From positions 3,301,501 to 3,365,500 of the forward strand of contig NZ_CP040518.1 of NCBI RefSeq assembly GCF_005848555.1: 64,000 nucleotides of DNA. Direction: 5' to 3'. Source of the stretch: Blautia sp. SC05B48. GTDB taxonomy: Bacteria; Bacillota; Clostridia; Lachnospirales; Lachnospiraceae. The number at the start of each line of letters is the position of its first letter. Position 1 is the first letter of the stretch. The position numbers were made by a program, and so were the translations under genes. This document shows, piece after piece, positions 15,724 to 23,968 of the stretch. The notes under the pieces are model-generated. The model did no database searches. It saw only the letters and a program-made list of their open reading frames with translations, and had not been told where the DNA came from.

Positions 15724-17514
15724 ATGACAGTTACAGAACGTATCACAGCTCTTCGAAAACAAATGAAGGAAAAGGGAATCGATGCTTATCTGGTTCCGAC
15801 CGATGATTTTCATGGTTCTGAGTATGTTGGAGATTATTTTAAATGCAGAAAATACATCACTGGATTTACCGGTTCTGCCGGAACTGCCGTGATCATGCAA
15901 GACATGGCCGGACTCTGGACAGACGGAAGATATTTTATCCAGGCTGCACAGCAGTTAGAGGGAACGCCGGTTACTCTGTTTAAGATAGGAGAACCGGACG
16001 TACCAACGATTCACAAATTCCTGGAAGAAAATCTGAAAAAGGGAATGTGTCTCGGCTTCGATGGCCGTACCGTAAGCGCAGAAGAAGCAGAGACGCTGGA
16101 AAAAATCCTTCAGAAAAAACAGATACGTTTTTCTGTAAATGAGGATCTCATCGGAAATATCTGGGATGATCGTCCGGCACTTTCCTGTAAACCGGTAATG
16201 GAATTATCCGAAAAATGGGCCGGAAGGTCCAGAGCAGACAAAATCCGGGAAATCCGCAGCAAACTGAAAGAGAAGGGGGCAGACCTCTTTATCCTCACTT
16301 CTCTTGATGACATTGCATGGCTTTTAAATATCCGCGGAAATGATATCCACTGCTGCCCGGTAGTTCTTTCCTATCTTGTGCTGGATGACAGCGAGCTCCG
16401 TCTTTTTGCCAATGAAAAAGCCTTTTCGGATTCTGTTAAGGAAGCACTTTCCAAAGACGATATTGCCATTTATCCATATGATGATATTTACACCTATGTA
16501 CAGACGATCCCCGAAGAGAAAAAGGTATATCTTTCGAGAAGCAATGTAAACAGCCGACTGGTCAGCAGTATTCCGAAGCAGGTAACGATCCTGGACGGTG
16601 AAAATCTGACCCTTCTCCCAAAAGCCATCAAAAATGAAACCGAAGTCCAGAATGAAAAGACTGCCCACCTCAAAGATGGCGTTGCAATGGTGAAGTTTAT
16701 CCACTGGCTGAAGAAAAATGTGGGAATGAAGAAGATCACCGAGCTTTCCGCTGCTGATAAGCTCTATGAATTCCGTTCCGTACAGGAGAATTTTCAGGGA
16801 AACAGCTTTGATCCCATCATTGCCTACGGTGCACATGGAGCCATTGTCCATTACAGTGCAACAGAAGAAACCAATATTCCACTGGAGCCAAAAGGACTGG
16901 TTCTGATGGATACAGGCGGACATTATCTGGAGGGCACCACTGATATCACCCGCACCGTTGTACTTGGCCCGGTTACTGAAAAAGAAAAAAAATATTTCAC
17001 AGCAGTACTCCGTGGACACCTGCACCTGGCAGCAGCAAAATTCCGTTACGGCTGTACCGGCCTGAATCTGGATACCCTGGCCAGAGGACCTCTCTGGGCT
17101 ATGGGAGAGGATTACAACCACGGAACAGGCCATGGCGTAGGTTATCTTCTCAATGTACACGAAGGACCGCAGAGCTTCCGCTGGAAAAGCCCTGACGAGC
17201 TTCCGGCTCCTGTTCTGGAAGAAGGAATGATCACCTCCGATGAACCGGGATATTATGCGGAAAATGAATTCGGCATTCGTCACGAAAATCTTGTAGTCTG
17301 CAAAAAAGCTGAAAAAACATCCTACGGCCAGTTTATGAAATTTGAGCCACTGACCCTGGTACCATTTGATCTGGAAGGTATAGATCCGGGACAGATGGAA
17401 GCAGGAGAGCGCAAATTGCTCAATCAGTATCATGCCCTTGTATACGAAAAAATTTCCCCATATCTGAATGAAGAAGAGAAATCCTGGTTAAAAAAAGCCA
17501 CACAGGAAATATAA
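15724..17514 (+). CDS. Xaa-Pro aminopeptidase P (M24 family)
   Basis: 596 residues, cytoplasmic metallopeptidase removing N-terminal residues ahead of proline. Two creatinase-like N-terminal domains (TDDFHGSEYVG; GFTGSAG) precede the pita-bread catalytic domain. Metal ligands are visible as LMDTGGHYLEGTTDITRT (two Asp), NHGTGHGVG (His), the SDEPGYY Glu and the final GIRHENL Glu. The length (about 590) fits the long eukaryote-like AMPP form common in Lachnospiraceae. It follows thiD after 4 nt, so is probably co-transcribed. Confidence 0.94.
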   Translation: MTVTERITALRKQMKEKGIDAYLVPTDDFHGSEYVGDYFKCRKYITGFTGSAGTAVIMQDMAGLWTDGRYFIQAAQQLEGTPVTLFKIGEPDVPTIHKFLEENLKKGMCLGFDGRTVSAEEAETLEKILQKKQIRFSVNEDLIGNIWDDRPALSCKPVMELSEKWAGRSRADKIREIRSKLKEKGADLFILTSLDDIAWLLNIRGNDIHCCPVVLSYLVLDDSELRLFANEKAFSDSVKEALSKDDIAIYPYDDIYTYVQTIPEEKKVYLSRSNVNSRLVSSIPKQVTILDGENLTLLPKAIKNETEVQNEKTAHLKDGVAMVKFIHWLKKNVGMKKITELSAADKLYEFRSVQENFQGNSFDPIIAYGAHGAIVHYSATEETNIPLEPKGLVLMDTGGHYLEGTTDITRTVVLGPVTEKEKKYFTAVLRGHLHLAAAKFRYGCTGLNLDTLARGPLWAMGEDYNHGTGHGVGYLLNVHEGPQSFRWKSPDELPAPVLEEGMITSDEPGYYAENEFGIRHENLVVCKKAEKTSYGQFMKFEPLTLVPFDLEGIDPGQMEAGERKLLNQYHALVYEKISPYLNEEEKSWLKKATQEI

Positions 17515-17615
17515 CTCGGAATTCACTTTAATATTTCATTCCGGCAGATACCTTAAGAAATATAAAATCATTTCCGGGATAAGAATAAATCCTGACAGGG
17601 AGGTACTTAACGCCT

Positions 17616-18614
17616 ATGAAAACAGAAAATATCATTAATCACTACATCGATCTCCACGCACATCTGGACGGTTGCATTACCCCAGAGATAGCCAGAAGAC
17701 TTGCCGCATTGCAGCAGATCACACTTCCGGCTGCAACAGATGAAGAGCTTCTTTCTCTCCTTTCTGTACCGGATACCTGCGAAAATCTCAATGATTTTCT
17801 GAAATGCTTTGACCTGCCTCTTTCCCTTCTTCAGACAGAAGAGGCATTGGAAGAAGCTGTTTATCTTATCCTTTCTGAAATGAAAGAAGACGGTGTGATC
17901 TACGCAGAACTTCGTTTTGCCCCACAGTTCCATACACAGAAGGAAATGACTCAGGAAACAGCGATCCATGCTGCATTACGTGGTCTGAAAAGAGCTCCCA
18001 TCCCCGGTAATCTGATCTTATGCTGTATGCGCGGTGATCTTAACCAGAAAGAAAATCTGGAAACTCTGGAGCTGGCAAAAAAATATCTTGTTGAAGATGG
18101 CGGCGTGGTTGCTATCGATCTTGCAGGAGCCGAGGCACTCTTTCCAACAGAAAATTACGAGGCACTTTTTGCAAAAGCAAGAGAATATCAGGTTCCATTT
18201 ACCATCCATGCAGGCGAGGCCGGAAATGCAGAGGATGTAAAAACAGCTGTCCATATGGGTGCGGTCAGGATCGGCCATGGTGTGAGGATTGCAGGAAATA
18301 AGGAAGTGATACAGCTTGTAAAGGATAAGGGGATTTTTCTGGAAATGTGTCCTACAAGCAACCGCCAGACAAAAGCTGTGGAAGAAATGTCTGATTATCC
18401 GCTGAAAGCATTTCTCGAAATGGGACTTAAGGTAACCTTAAATACCGATGATCCGGCGATTGAAAGAACAACCCTCTCCCGGGAATTCCGATATATGGAA
18501 TCTCTGTTAAATCTTACCCAGGAGCAGAAAAGGCTGCTACTTCTGAATTCTGTGGAGGCAGCCTTTACTTCCAGGAACAGAAAATGGAAACTGAAAGAAC
18601 AGCTTCTTTTCTGA
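17616..18614 (+). CDS. add: Adenosine deaminase
   Basis: 332 residues. It converts adenosine to inosine in purine salvage. Zinc and catalytic motifs: DLHAHLDG (HxH), TIHAGEAG (His and Glu), RIGHGVRI (His) and LNTDDPAI (Asp-Asp). GGGAGGT at about 17600 precedes ATG 17616. No linked purine genes lie beside it apart from the PurF-like gene 3.6 kb upstream. Confidence 0.95.
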   Translation: MKTENIINHYIDLHAHLDGCITPEIARRLAALQQITLPAATDEELLSLLSVPDTCENLNDFLKCFDLPLSLLQTEEALEEAVYLILSEMKEDGVIYAELRFAPQFHTQKEMTQETAIHAALRGLKRAPIPGNLILCCMRGDLNQKENLETLELAKKYLVEDGGVVAIDLAGAEALFPTENYEALFAKAREYQVPFTIHAGEAGNAEDVKTAVHMGAVRIGHGVRIAGNKEVIQLVKDKGIFLEMCPTSNRQTKAVEEMSDYPLKAFLEMGLKVTLNTDDPAIERTTLSREFRYMESLLNLTQEQKRLLLLNSVEAAFTSRNRKWKLKEQLLF

Positions 18615-18728
18615 ACCTTGGAAGCTACGATCGCATTAACATAATTCTTACTGTATGCCATCTTGACATTGACCGGTATTCTGTTCATCATATATGGGAG
18701 AATATGATTTTTGAAAGGCAGGTTGAAA

Positions 18729-19262
18729 ATGATCTATATCTCTACATATTTATCACCTCTGGGAAATATTTTACTGGCTGCCGATGATATTGGGCTTACC
18801 GGTCTGTGGTTTGAAGGCCAGAAATATTTTGCCAATACACTTCCTGATAAAAGAATAGTGCAGGAGACGAAAATCCTTACAGAGGCAAAAAAATGGCTGG
18901 ATATATATTTCTCCGGTGAGGACCCCACATTTACTCCCCCTCTTCATCCTTCCGGATCCGCATTCAGACAGGCAGTATGGCAGATTTTATTACAGATTCC
19001 TTATGGGCAGACGATCACATATGGAGAGATTGCACGAAGAGTAGCTGAAATGCAGCAGCTTTCTCATATGTCTGCACAAGCTGTAGGCGGTGCAGTTGGA
19101 CACAACAAAGTTTCTATTATCATTCCCTGTCATCGTGTAGTAGGCGCAAATGGCAGCCTGACAGGATATGCCGGAGGCATTGACAAAAAAATAGCGCTTC
19201 TTGAACTGGAGCATGCAGATATGAGCCGTTTATTTATTCCCGGGAAGGGCACTGCACTGTAG
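18729..19262 (+). CDS. ogt: Methylated-DNA-protein-cysteine methyltransferase
   Basis: 177 residues. It repairs O6-alkylguanine by moving the alkyl group onto its own cysteine. The active-site motif IIPCHRVVG and the helix-turn-helix (YGQTITYGEIAR) are present; SLTGYAGG follows. ATG 18729 is chosen; a TTG 18 bases upstream (18711) is in frame. The gene ends just before a group II intron fragment, which may have replaced its terminator. Confidence 0.94.
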   Translation: MIYISTYLSPLGNILLAADDIGLTGLWFEGQKYFANTLPDKRIVQETKILTEAKKWLDIYFSGEDPTFTPPLHPSGSAFRQAVWQILLQIPYGQTITYGEIARRVAEMQQLSHMSAQAVGGAVGHNKVSIIIPCHRVVGANGSLTGYAGGIDKKIALLELEHADMSRLFIPGKGTAL

Positions 19263-19273
19263 CATGTATTGGA

Positions 19274-19380
19274 AGCCTATCAGTCTGTGCACGTCAACTC
19301 ATTGAAACCGCCGTGTACCAAACGGTACGCACGGCGGTTTCGATAAAAGGGCGGGAGCTAATCACTCCCTCCTACTCGAT
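19274..19380 (+). mobile_element. 5'-truncated group II intron remnant (last codons of ltrA, domains V and VI)
   Basis: These 107 nt repeat the last part of the 9.96-11.86 kb intron with about ten differences: codons reading AYQSVH, domain V (ACCGCCGTGT...ACGGCGGT) and domain VI ending CTACTCGAT, followed as in the full copy by TAT. Domain V stays paired: both strands changed together (CGCC/GGCGG). Everything upstream is missing, the pattern of incomplete reverse transcription or of decay. Its last base is the first base of the stop codon of the minus-strand gene that follows. Confidence 0.85.
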
Positions 19381-20174
19381 TATCTTCTGTTATTAATAAC
19401 CTCTCTCGCCATATCTGCAAGTTCTCCGGCAGGTAATTTTCCATCTATTTGCAGCAGATCATACTGGATGCCATCCTTATTCCAGTTAACGCTTTGAACC
19501 TGACTGACTTCAATCTGAGAAGTGCTGTCATCGTAACTGAATACAACTTTTCCACTGGACTGGTCTTTTTTATCTTGTTCTGTCAATTCGTAATCATCCG
19601 ATACCACTTTATTTATATAATGTACATAATACAAATTTGTTCCATTTACAGTGGCAATAATATCACCTGACGGAGTAAGCTTTGAGTTAAATTTCTGCTG
19701 TTCAAACGATACAACATCTCCATTCTTCTGATAATCAAAGGACACAGATTTAAAATTCTCAATTACATTTGCATTGCCATCCTTAAAACTGTTTTTTATA
19801 ATATTGCCCTCTTTGAAGCAGTACCCGTTCTCAAAGGTATCAATCAATACCGGTCTATACCCAATATCCTTTGTAATCTGTTCTGACGTTGGAAGAGATG
19901 TATAATCAGCACGTGATGCAGATGAACCTGTCCACATTGAAATCTTTCCTGTTGCTGCCATAGCAGTAACTCCAATTGTAAGTGTTGCAGCTATCAACAA
20001 AGGTAATATTTTCTTTTTTGATCTCATAGTCGTTTGCTTCCTTTCTGTATCTGCGAAGTCAAGTTTTGCATAAACTCTCTGTCTGACGTTCTCTGTATCA
20101 ATATCAAGAGCATTGCAGGAAATATCTGCCTGTTTTTGTATTCCCAATTCTTTAAGCAAATTTTTTCTTCTCAT
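19380..20174 (-). CDS. Putative membrane-anchored anti-sigma factor/regulatory partner of the upstream ECF sigma
   Basis: 264 residues. A cytoplasmic N-terminal segment (about 55 residues, after MRRKNLLKELGIQ) is followed by one membrane segment (LPLLIAATLTIGVTAMAA) and an extracytoplasmic domain of beta type with no recognised motif. This layout is that of Firmicute anti-sigma factors of the DUF4179/DUF4367 kind. It overlaps the sigma gene by 4 nt (ATGA). Its stop codon lies on the edge of the intron remnant, so its natural C-terminus may have been altered. Role inferred from context. Confidence 0.75.
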   Translation of the reverse strand: MRRKNLLKELGIQKQADISCNALDIDTENVRQRVYAKLDFADTERKQTTMRSKKKILPLLIAATLTIGVTAMAATGKISMWTGSSASRADYTSLPTSEQITKDIGYRPVLIDTFENGYCFKEGNIIKNSFKDGNANVIENFKSVSFDYQKNGDVVSFEQQKFNSKLTPSGDIIATVNGTNLYYVHYINKVVSDDYELTEQDKKDQSSGKVVFSYDDSTSQIEVSQVQSVNWNKDGIQYDLLQIDGKLPAGELADMAREVINNRR

Positions 20175-20710
20175 AATTTTTCCTCCGCATCCGATAACAT
20201 TTTTCTGAGTTTTCTTTTTCCTCTTGAAAGTCTGGTCTTAACTGTAGAAATATTAAGTCCCATTGCTTTTGAAATATCCTTGATTTTTTCATCAAATTTA
20301 TACCGTCTTACAAAAATCTCGCTGTCAGGTTCGCCAAGGCTCATAACTGTTTCCCATACATAATTATTGTGAAAATTCTCTTCCATGAAATTTTTGCCAT
20401 CTGACAGTTCAATATCTTCAAGAGATGTATGATCCATCTTTCTGTTTATCCGTTTCAGAGCAAAATTCCGGGCAACAACAGCAAGATATGACCGTAATGT
20501 ACCTTTCTGCAAATCTATCCTCCCGGTATTCTTCCAAAGTACAACAAACACATCTGCCACAATTTCTTCAATATCCTCTTTCGGCAGTGAATTGCCGGTC
20601 ATATGATACAAAACAGTACTCAAATACGGCGTATAAATTCGGATTGCTTCATCTATTGAATTTTTTTCTCTGTTCCTGAGACGCTGCAAAAGTTCTTCTT
20701 CATCTGTCAT
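20171..20710 (-). CDS. ECF-type RNA polymerase sigma factor
   Basis: 179 residues. Region 2 (IEEIVADVFVVLWKN; RSYLAVVARNFALKRINRK) and region 4 helix-turn-helix (IKDISKAMGLNISTVKTRLSRGKRKLRKML) are clear. It would direct RNA polymerase to a stress regulon when released by the neighbouring membrane protein. No AACC-N16-CRTCTAA promoter like those of the other sigma genes in this window was found upstream. Confidence 0.9.
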   Translation of the reverse strand: MTDEEELLQRLRNREKNSIDEAIRIYTPYLSTVLYHMTGNSLPKEDIEEIVADVFVVLWKNTGRIDLQKGTLRSYLAVVARNFALKRINRKMDHTSLEDIELSDGKNFMEENFHNNYVWETVMSLGEPDSEIFVRRYKFDEKIKDISKAMGLNISTVKTRLSRGKRKLRKMLSDAEEKL

Positions 20711-20920
20711 ATCAATCCTACTTTCTTTTTAATATTTTCAAAAATTAAAAGCTTTTAACCTTTACATTCTTATATATCCTGTCAAAGAGCAAAAAGTTTC
20801 ATTTTTGGAAAATTACGATATTAATACACCACTTTACAACTTTTTCATAAAAAAATATCGTACAGGACTTTCTGATGTATAATGAATTTGGCATAAAATA
20901 TTACAAAGGAAAGTGAACCT

Positions 20921-21400
20921 GTACGGCAAAAACATTATACAGCGAAAAAACACTGACAGGCAGACTTCAGCAATATTTTTTGATCTATTTTGAAACTTTT
21001 TCTGTTCCGACAGCAGATACCTTATTTCTGCTGATATTATCTATACTGAGCCGCACACAACGGTTCCAACTATCTGAATGGACACTGCTTTGTGAGTGTC
21101 ATGCTCTGCGTACCTGTCTGGAATGGGGATAAAGTACCTTATCTTTCCGTTCCTCTTGGTTATCGCATGTGGCGGAAAAAAGAGTCTAAACTGGAACTGG
21201 CAACCTCCATGATCCGGCAGGTTATGCCTGAATTTCACAGCAAAGATCATGTCATCATCCCTTGTGACAGCTGATATACAAAACACAACCTGGTATCCAT
21301 TGTTGATGAATATCCGAATCCGGATCTGATTGGCAATGCAAGGAGTGCTTCTGTCATGTATGATCTTGCTTATGTCCATCTTTTTGTTTGTAAAATTTCT
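20921..21400 (+). pseudogene. Decayed DDE-type transposase
   Basis: Transposase-like pieces in two frames: an N-terminal stretch (LTGRLQQYF, then FSVPTADTLFLLIL) at about 20930-21045, and a second (YLNGHCFVSVMLCVPVW ... VMPEFHSKDHVIIPCDS) at 21065-21270. A TGA at 21272-21274 stands where the family has Trp, and the frame continues YTKHNLVSIVDEYPNPDLIGNARS. The middle of the protein is missing between the two frames. No end repeats were recognised. Family assignment (IS701/IS4-like DDE superfamily) is from remembered sequence resemblance. Confidence 0.65.
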
Positions 21401-21720
21401 GAGAATATCCTGGTGAAATGGTAGTATAATACGGAGAATGTAAAAAACGTAAGAGAGTAAAAATGAAACTACCGGATAAATTAGCACCGTTTCTGGAATT
21501 ATTGCACATATACAGAGAAACTGGGTGAGAAAACAGTGAAAGCATATCGGATTGATCTAAGCAGTGTTTTGTTTTTGTCGCCTGTGAAGAGCAAGACAAA
21601 GAGAAGCTTGAGGAATATATTACGGAATTACATAAAAAATACAAACACAAACAGAACAGAGATTAAAAAAGTGGATATTTCGTTGGCAATGGAAGAGGCA
21701 ACGGAAAAAATACTTTTATG
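21401..21720 (+). other. Intergenic stretch with no recognised gene
   Basis: The frame CEEQDKEKLEEYITELHKKY to a stop at about 21664 looks like the end of a small coiled-coil protein but has no start and a TGA upstream. A lone TATAAT lies near 21425. Probably insertion-sequence debris. Confidence 0.35.
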
Positions 21721-21722
21721 AG

Positions 21723-21750
21723 AACCGATTTCCTTTCCGATGCATCTAAT
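21723..21750 (+). promoter_or_regulatory. ECF-type promoter of the sigma/anti-sigma pair
   Basis: AACC (21723-21726), exactly 16 nt, then CATCTAAT (21743-21750). The same layout, with CGTCTAAT, precedes the sigma gene at 33.9 kb, as expected for ECF autoregulation. Confidence 0.65.
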
Positions 21751-21807
21751 TAGTGTAAAAGTAAACATGAGTGGTAATCCAGCTGGACAAAAGGAGAAGA
21801 CAAAGTT

Positions 21808-22347
21808 ATGACAAAAGATGTATTTATTAAGGAGGTTCGGGATGCAGAAGCCATGCTGTATCATATATCAAAGTCCATTCTGAAGAATGACTCTGATTGT
21901 GGGGATGCTGTGCAGGAAACAATTCTTAAGGCATATGAAAAACTTCCCACTTTAAAGAAAGAAAAATATTTCCGAACATGGATCACAAGGATATTGATCA
22001 ATGAATGCAAAGGGATTCTTCGGAAAAGAAAAAATGTTATTCCATATGAAGAATATATGGACAATATGAAAACGACTGAGAAGAACAGATACAGTCATTT
22101 GTATATGGCGATTATGGAACTTCCGGAGGATCTGAGGGTTTTGGTCACATTGTATTATTTAGAAGGATTTTCATTGAAAGAGATCAGTGAGGCTCTGGAT
22201 ATTCCGGAAGGAACGATCAAAAGCAGACTTTCACGTGCAAGAGAGTTTTTGAAAGAGCAGTTATCCGAAGAAGAGAAAAGACCGGCAACTGGGAAAAACA
22301 GCAAGCAATTAAAAAGAATAACAGGAAAGGGGAAAATGTCATGTTAG
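21808..22347 (+). CDS. ECF-type RNA polymerase sigma factor
   Basis: 179 residues. Region 2 (ILKNDSDCGDAVQETILKAYEKL, RTWITRILINECKGILRKRK) and region 4 (SLKEISEALDIPEGTIKSRLSRAREFLK) are intact; the C-terminus has an extra basic tail (GKNSKQLKRITGKGK). RBS AAAGGAGA precedes ATG 21808. It overlaps the next gene by 7 nt, coupling it with its likely anti-sigma factor. Confidence 0.93.
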   Translation: MTKDVFIKEVRDAEAMLYHISKSILKNDSDCGDAVQETILKAYEKLPTLKKEKYFRTWITRILINECKGILRKRKNVIPYEEYMDNMKTTEKNRYSHLYMAIMELPEDLRVLVTLYYLEGFSLKEISEALDIPEGTIKSRLSRAREFLKEQLSEEEKRPATGKNSKQLKRITGKGKMSC

Positions 22348-23447
22348 AGAACAAATGGAATAATATCGCACCGGAAGTACCACAGGATTTTCATAATAAA
22401 TTTGAAGATACACTAAAACAGATTGAACAGGCGGATTCAGTTGATAAAAAATACAAAAGAAAAAAAATCAGTGGCCGATTATTGATTGCAGCAGCAGTAA
22501 TTTGTACTGGTATGGCTGTTACTGTAGCTGCAAAAGAGTTCTTTAAATGGAATAATTACCTGGTGAAAAGACTGGAGCCATCGGAAGAACAGCAGAAGAC
22601 ACTGCAGGAATCAACCTATATTCAGAATATAGACCAGTCTGTAACACAAAATGGTGTGACGGTTACCCTGACAGATTCTATTCAGGACCAGGGATTTCTG
22701 TATGCTTTTTTTGAAGTGAAAACAGATGACAGTATTTCTATGACTGATCATACTTCTTTTGAGGAGATGACACATTTTAAGATCGATGGAAAGGAAGTAT
22801 ATGCAGTGGACAATAACAGATTTGGAAGTTTCAATACTGGGGTAGGACAGGATGTGTTACTGAAAACAGATCAAAATTCTGCACATCTTAAATATTTTAA
22901 CGCCTGTATATCCTATGACGGTGATTATGATCTGAGTAATAAAACAGTAGAAATCACATTAAAGAATCTTACGGAGGAAGGAGATTATGATACGACTGTT
23001 ATTACAGATGGAACATGGGATTTTAAATGGACCCTGGGTGCAGTAAAGCCTCCGACAACTCTGGAAGTGAACCGGAAATGTGATTTTGGAGGTTATGAAA
23101 TCACAGTGAAAAAAATGGAAGTAACGCCCCTTTTATGGTCATTATATCTTGATTATGATGAAGCTATGAAGGTGTATGAAGATGAGAAAAACAGGTTTGA
23201 GTACACAGGTACAGATTATGGTATGGATCTTTATGGCAGAGCTAATATTGACCAGGTGCGTTATAAAGATGGAACGGTTTTAACACTTGATCTGACTATG
23301 GGAGGCATCGCTGGCGGTGGAGAAAAACAGGATAAGGAAAATGGTGTCCTGATCATCAGAAACAGCTTCCCGCAACTGGTTGATGTAGATAACCTGCAGG
23401 CGGTACATTTTGGGAACATTGACCAGTGGCTTGAAGTGCGGGAATAA
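22341..23447 (+). CDS. DUF4179-type anti-sigma factor, membrane anchored
   Basis: 368 residues: cytoplasmic N-terminal domain (~45 residues) that would hold the sigma factor, one membrane segment (LLIAAAVICTGMAVTVAA), then an extracytoplasmic domain with the DUF4179 pattern (NIDQSVTQNGVTVTLTDSIQD, then beta-rich sequence). It overlaps the sigma gene and ends before a strong terminator, so the two form a bicistronic unit. What it senses outside is unknown. Confidence 0.85.
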   Translation: MLENKWNNIAPEVPQDFHNKFEDTLKQIEQADSVDKKYKRKKISGRLLIAAAVICTGMAVTVAAKEFFKWNNYLVKRLEPSEEQQKTLQESTYIQNIDQSVTQNGVTVTLTDSIQDQGFLYAFFEVKTDDSISMTDHTSFEEMTHFKIDGKEVYAVDNNRFGSFNTGVGQDVLLKTDQNSAHLKYFNACISYDGDYDLSNKTVEITLKNLTEEGDYDTTVITDGTWDFKWTLGAVKPPTTLEVNRKCDFGGYEITVKKMEVTPLLWSLYLDYDEAMKVYEDEKNRFEYTGTDYGMDLYGRANIDQVRYKDGTVLTLDLTMGGIAGGGEKQDKENGVLIIRNSFPQLVDVDNLQAVHFGNIDQWLEVRE

Positions 23448-23502
23448 AAGTTTTTTCGGTGATACAGAAAAATCCTCCCATAATTAGATAATGAGAAAAT
23501 AC

Positions 23503-23550
23503 AAAAAGAACCGATACAAGGTCTTTGCAAGACTGATATCGGTTCTTTTT
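23503..23550 (+). terminator. Terminator of the sigma/anti-sigma unit
   Basis: AAAAAGAACCGATA (23503-23516) pairs perfectly with TATCGGTTCTTTTT (23537-23550). Confidence 0.9.
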
Positions 23551-23566
23551 GGCTAAGTCTGCCAAG

Positions 23567-23596
23567 CCCATTACCTTTAGGTGATGGGTAGTTGAC
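23567..23596 (+). repeat. IS200/IS605-type end hairpin, remnant
   Basis: CCCATTACCT and AGGTGATGGG fold into a hairpin with a TT loop (23567-23588), followed by TAGTTGAC. This is the form of right ends of tnpB elements. No transposase is attached on this side; a tnpB stub lies 2.2 kb downstream, past asnB. Confidence 0.55.
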
Positions 23597-23616
23597 TAAA
23601 TATAGGTAACCATACA

Positions 23617-23663
23617 GTCGGAAAAATGGCTCTGTAACAAAAGACCGTTTTTCCGGCTTTTCA
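23617..23663 (+). terminator. Terminator-like hairpin
   Basis: GTCGGAAAAATGG (23617-23629) pairs with CCGTTTTTCCGGC (23645-23657) with G-T wobbles, then TTTT. It insulates the asnB promoter from upstream transcription. Confidence 0.65.
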
Positions 23664-23758
23664 TTTTATCAGTAGTGAGGCATTCACACCGTTTGAAAAT
23701 CTGTAAGATCTGAGTCATTGGGGTATGTCATGACGGGTAATCAAATATATGACATAGA

Positions 23759-23837
23759 TTCTACAATTGTAGAAAATAAGATTGACTTTCTAATTCTACA
23801 GATGTAGAATTAGAGATGATTTCTACAAAAGTAGAAA
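23759..23837 (+). promoter_or_regulatory. asnB promoter with three BlaI-type operators
   Basis: Promoter TTGACT (23782-23787), 17 nt, TAGAAT (23805-23810). Operators: TTCTACAATTGTAGAA (23759-23774), a palindrome with 12-bp arms centred on GA (23789-23814, core TTCTACAGATGTAGAA) that covers the -10, and TTTCTACAAAAGTAGAAA (23820-23837, one mismatched pair). The core TACANNTGTA is that of BlaI/MecI/CopY repressors. The same core and promoter layout occur at 53.17-53.22 kb, next to a blaI-like gene. Confidence 0.88.
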
Positions 23838-23968
23838 AAGAAGGGAAAACACAAGCTGAGGCGCAGACTCACAGACCACTATGATTACGATGTGACCATG
23901 TGGGATTCACTTGTGGTAAAAAAGTTGTTGCAGCGTATAAACTACATCAAATAGATACGGAGGATAAA

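Noticed and set aside
23500..23840. CRISPR-like array at the repeated TTCTACA sequences
   Set aside because: The units are short palindromes at uneven distances placed on a promoter; they are operators. No CRISPR array or cas gene was seen anywhere in the window.
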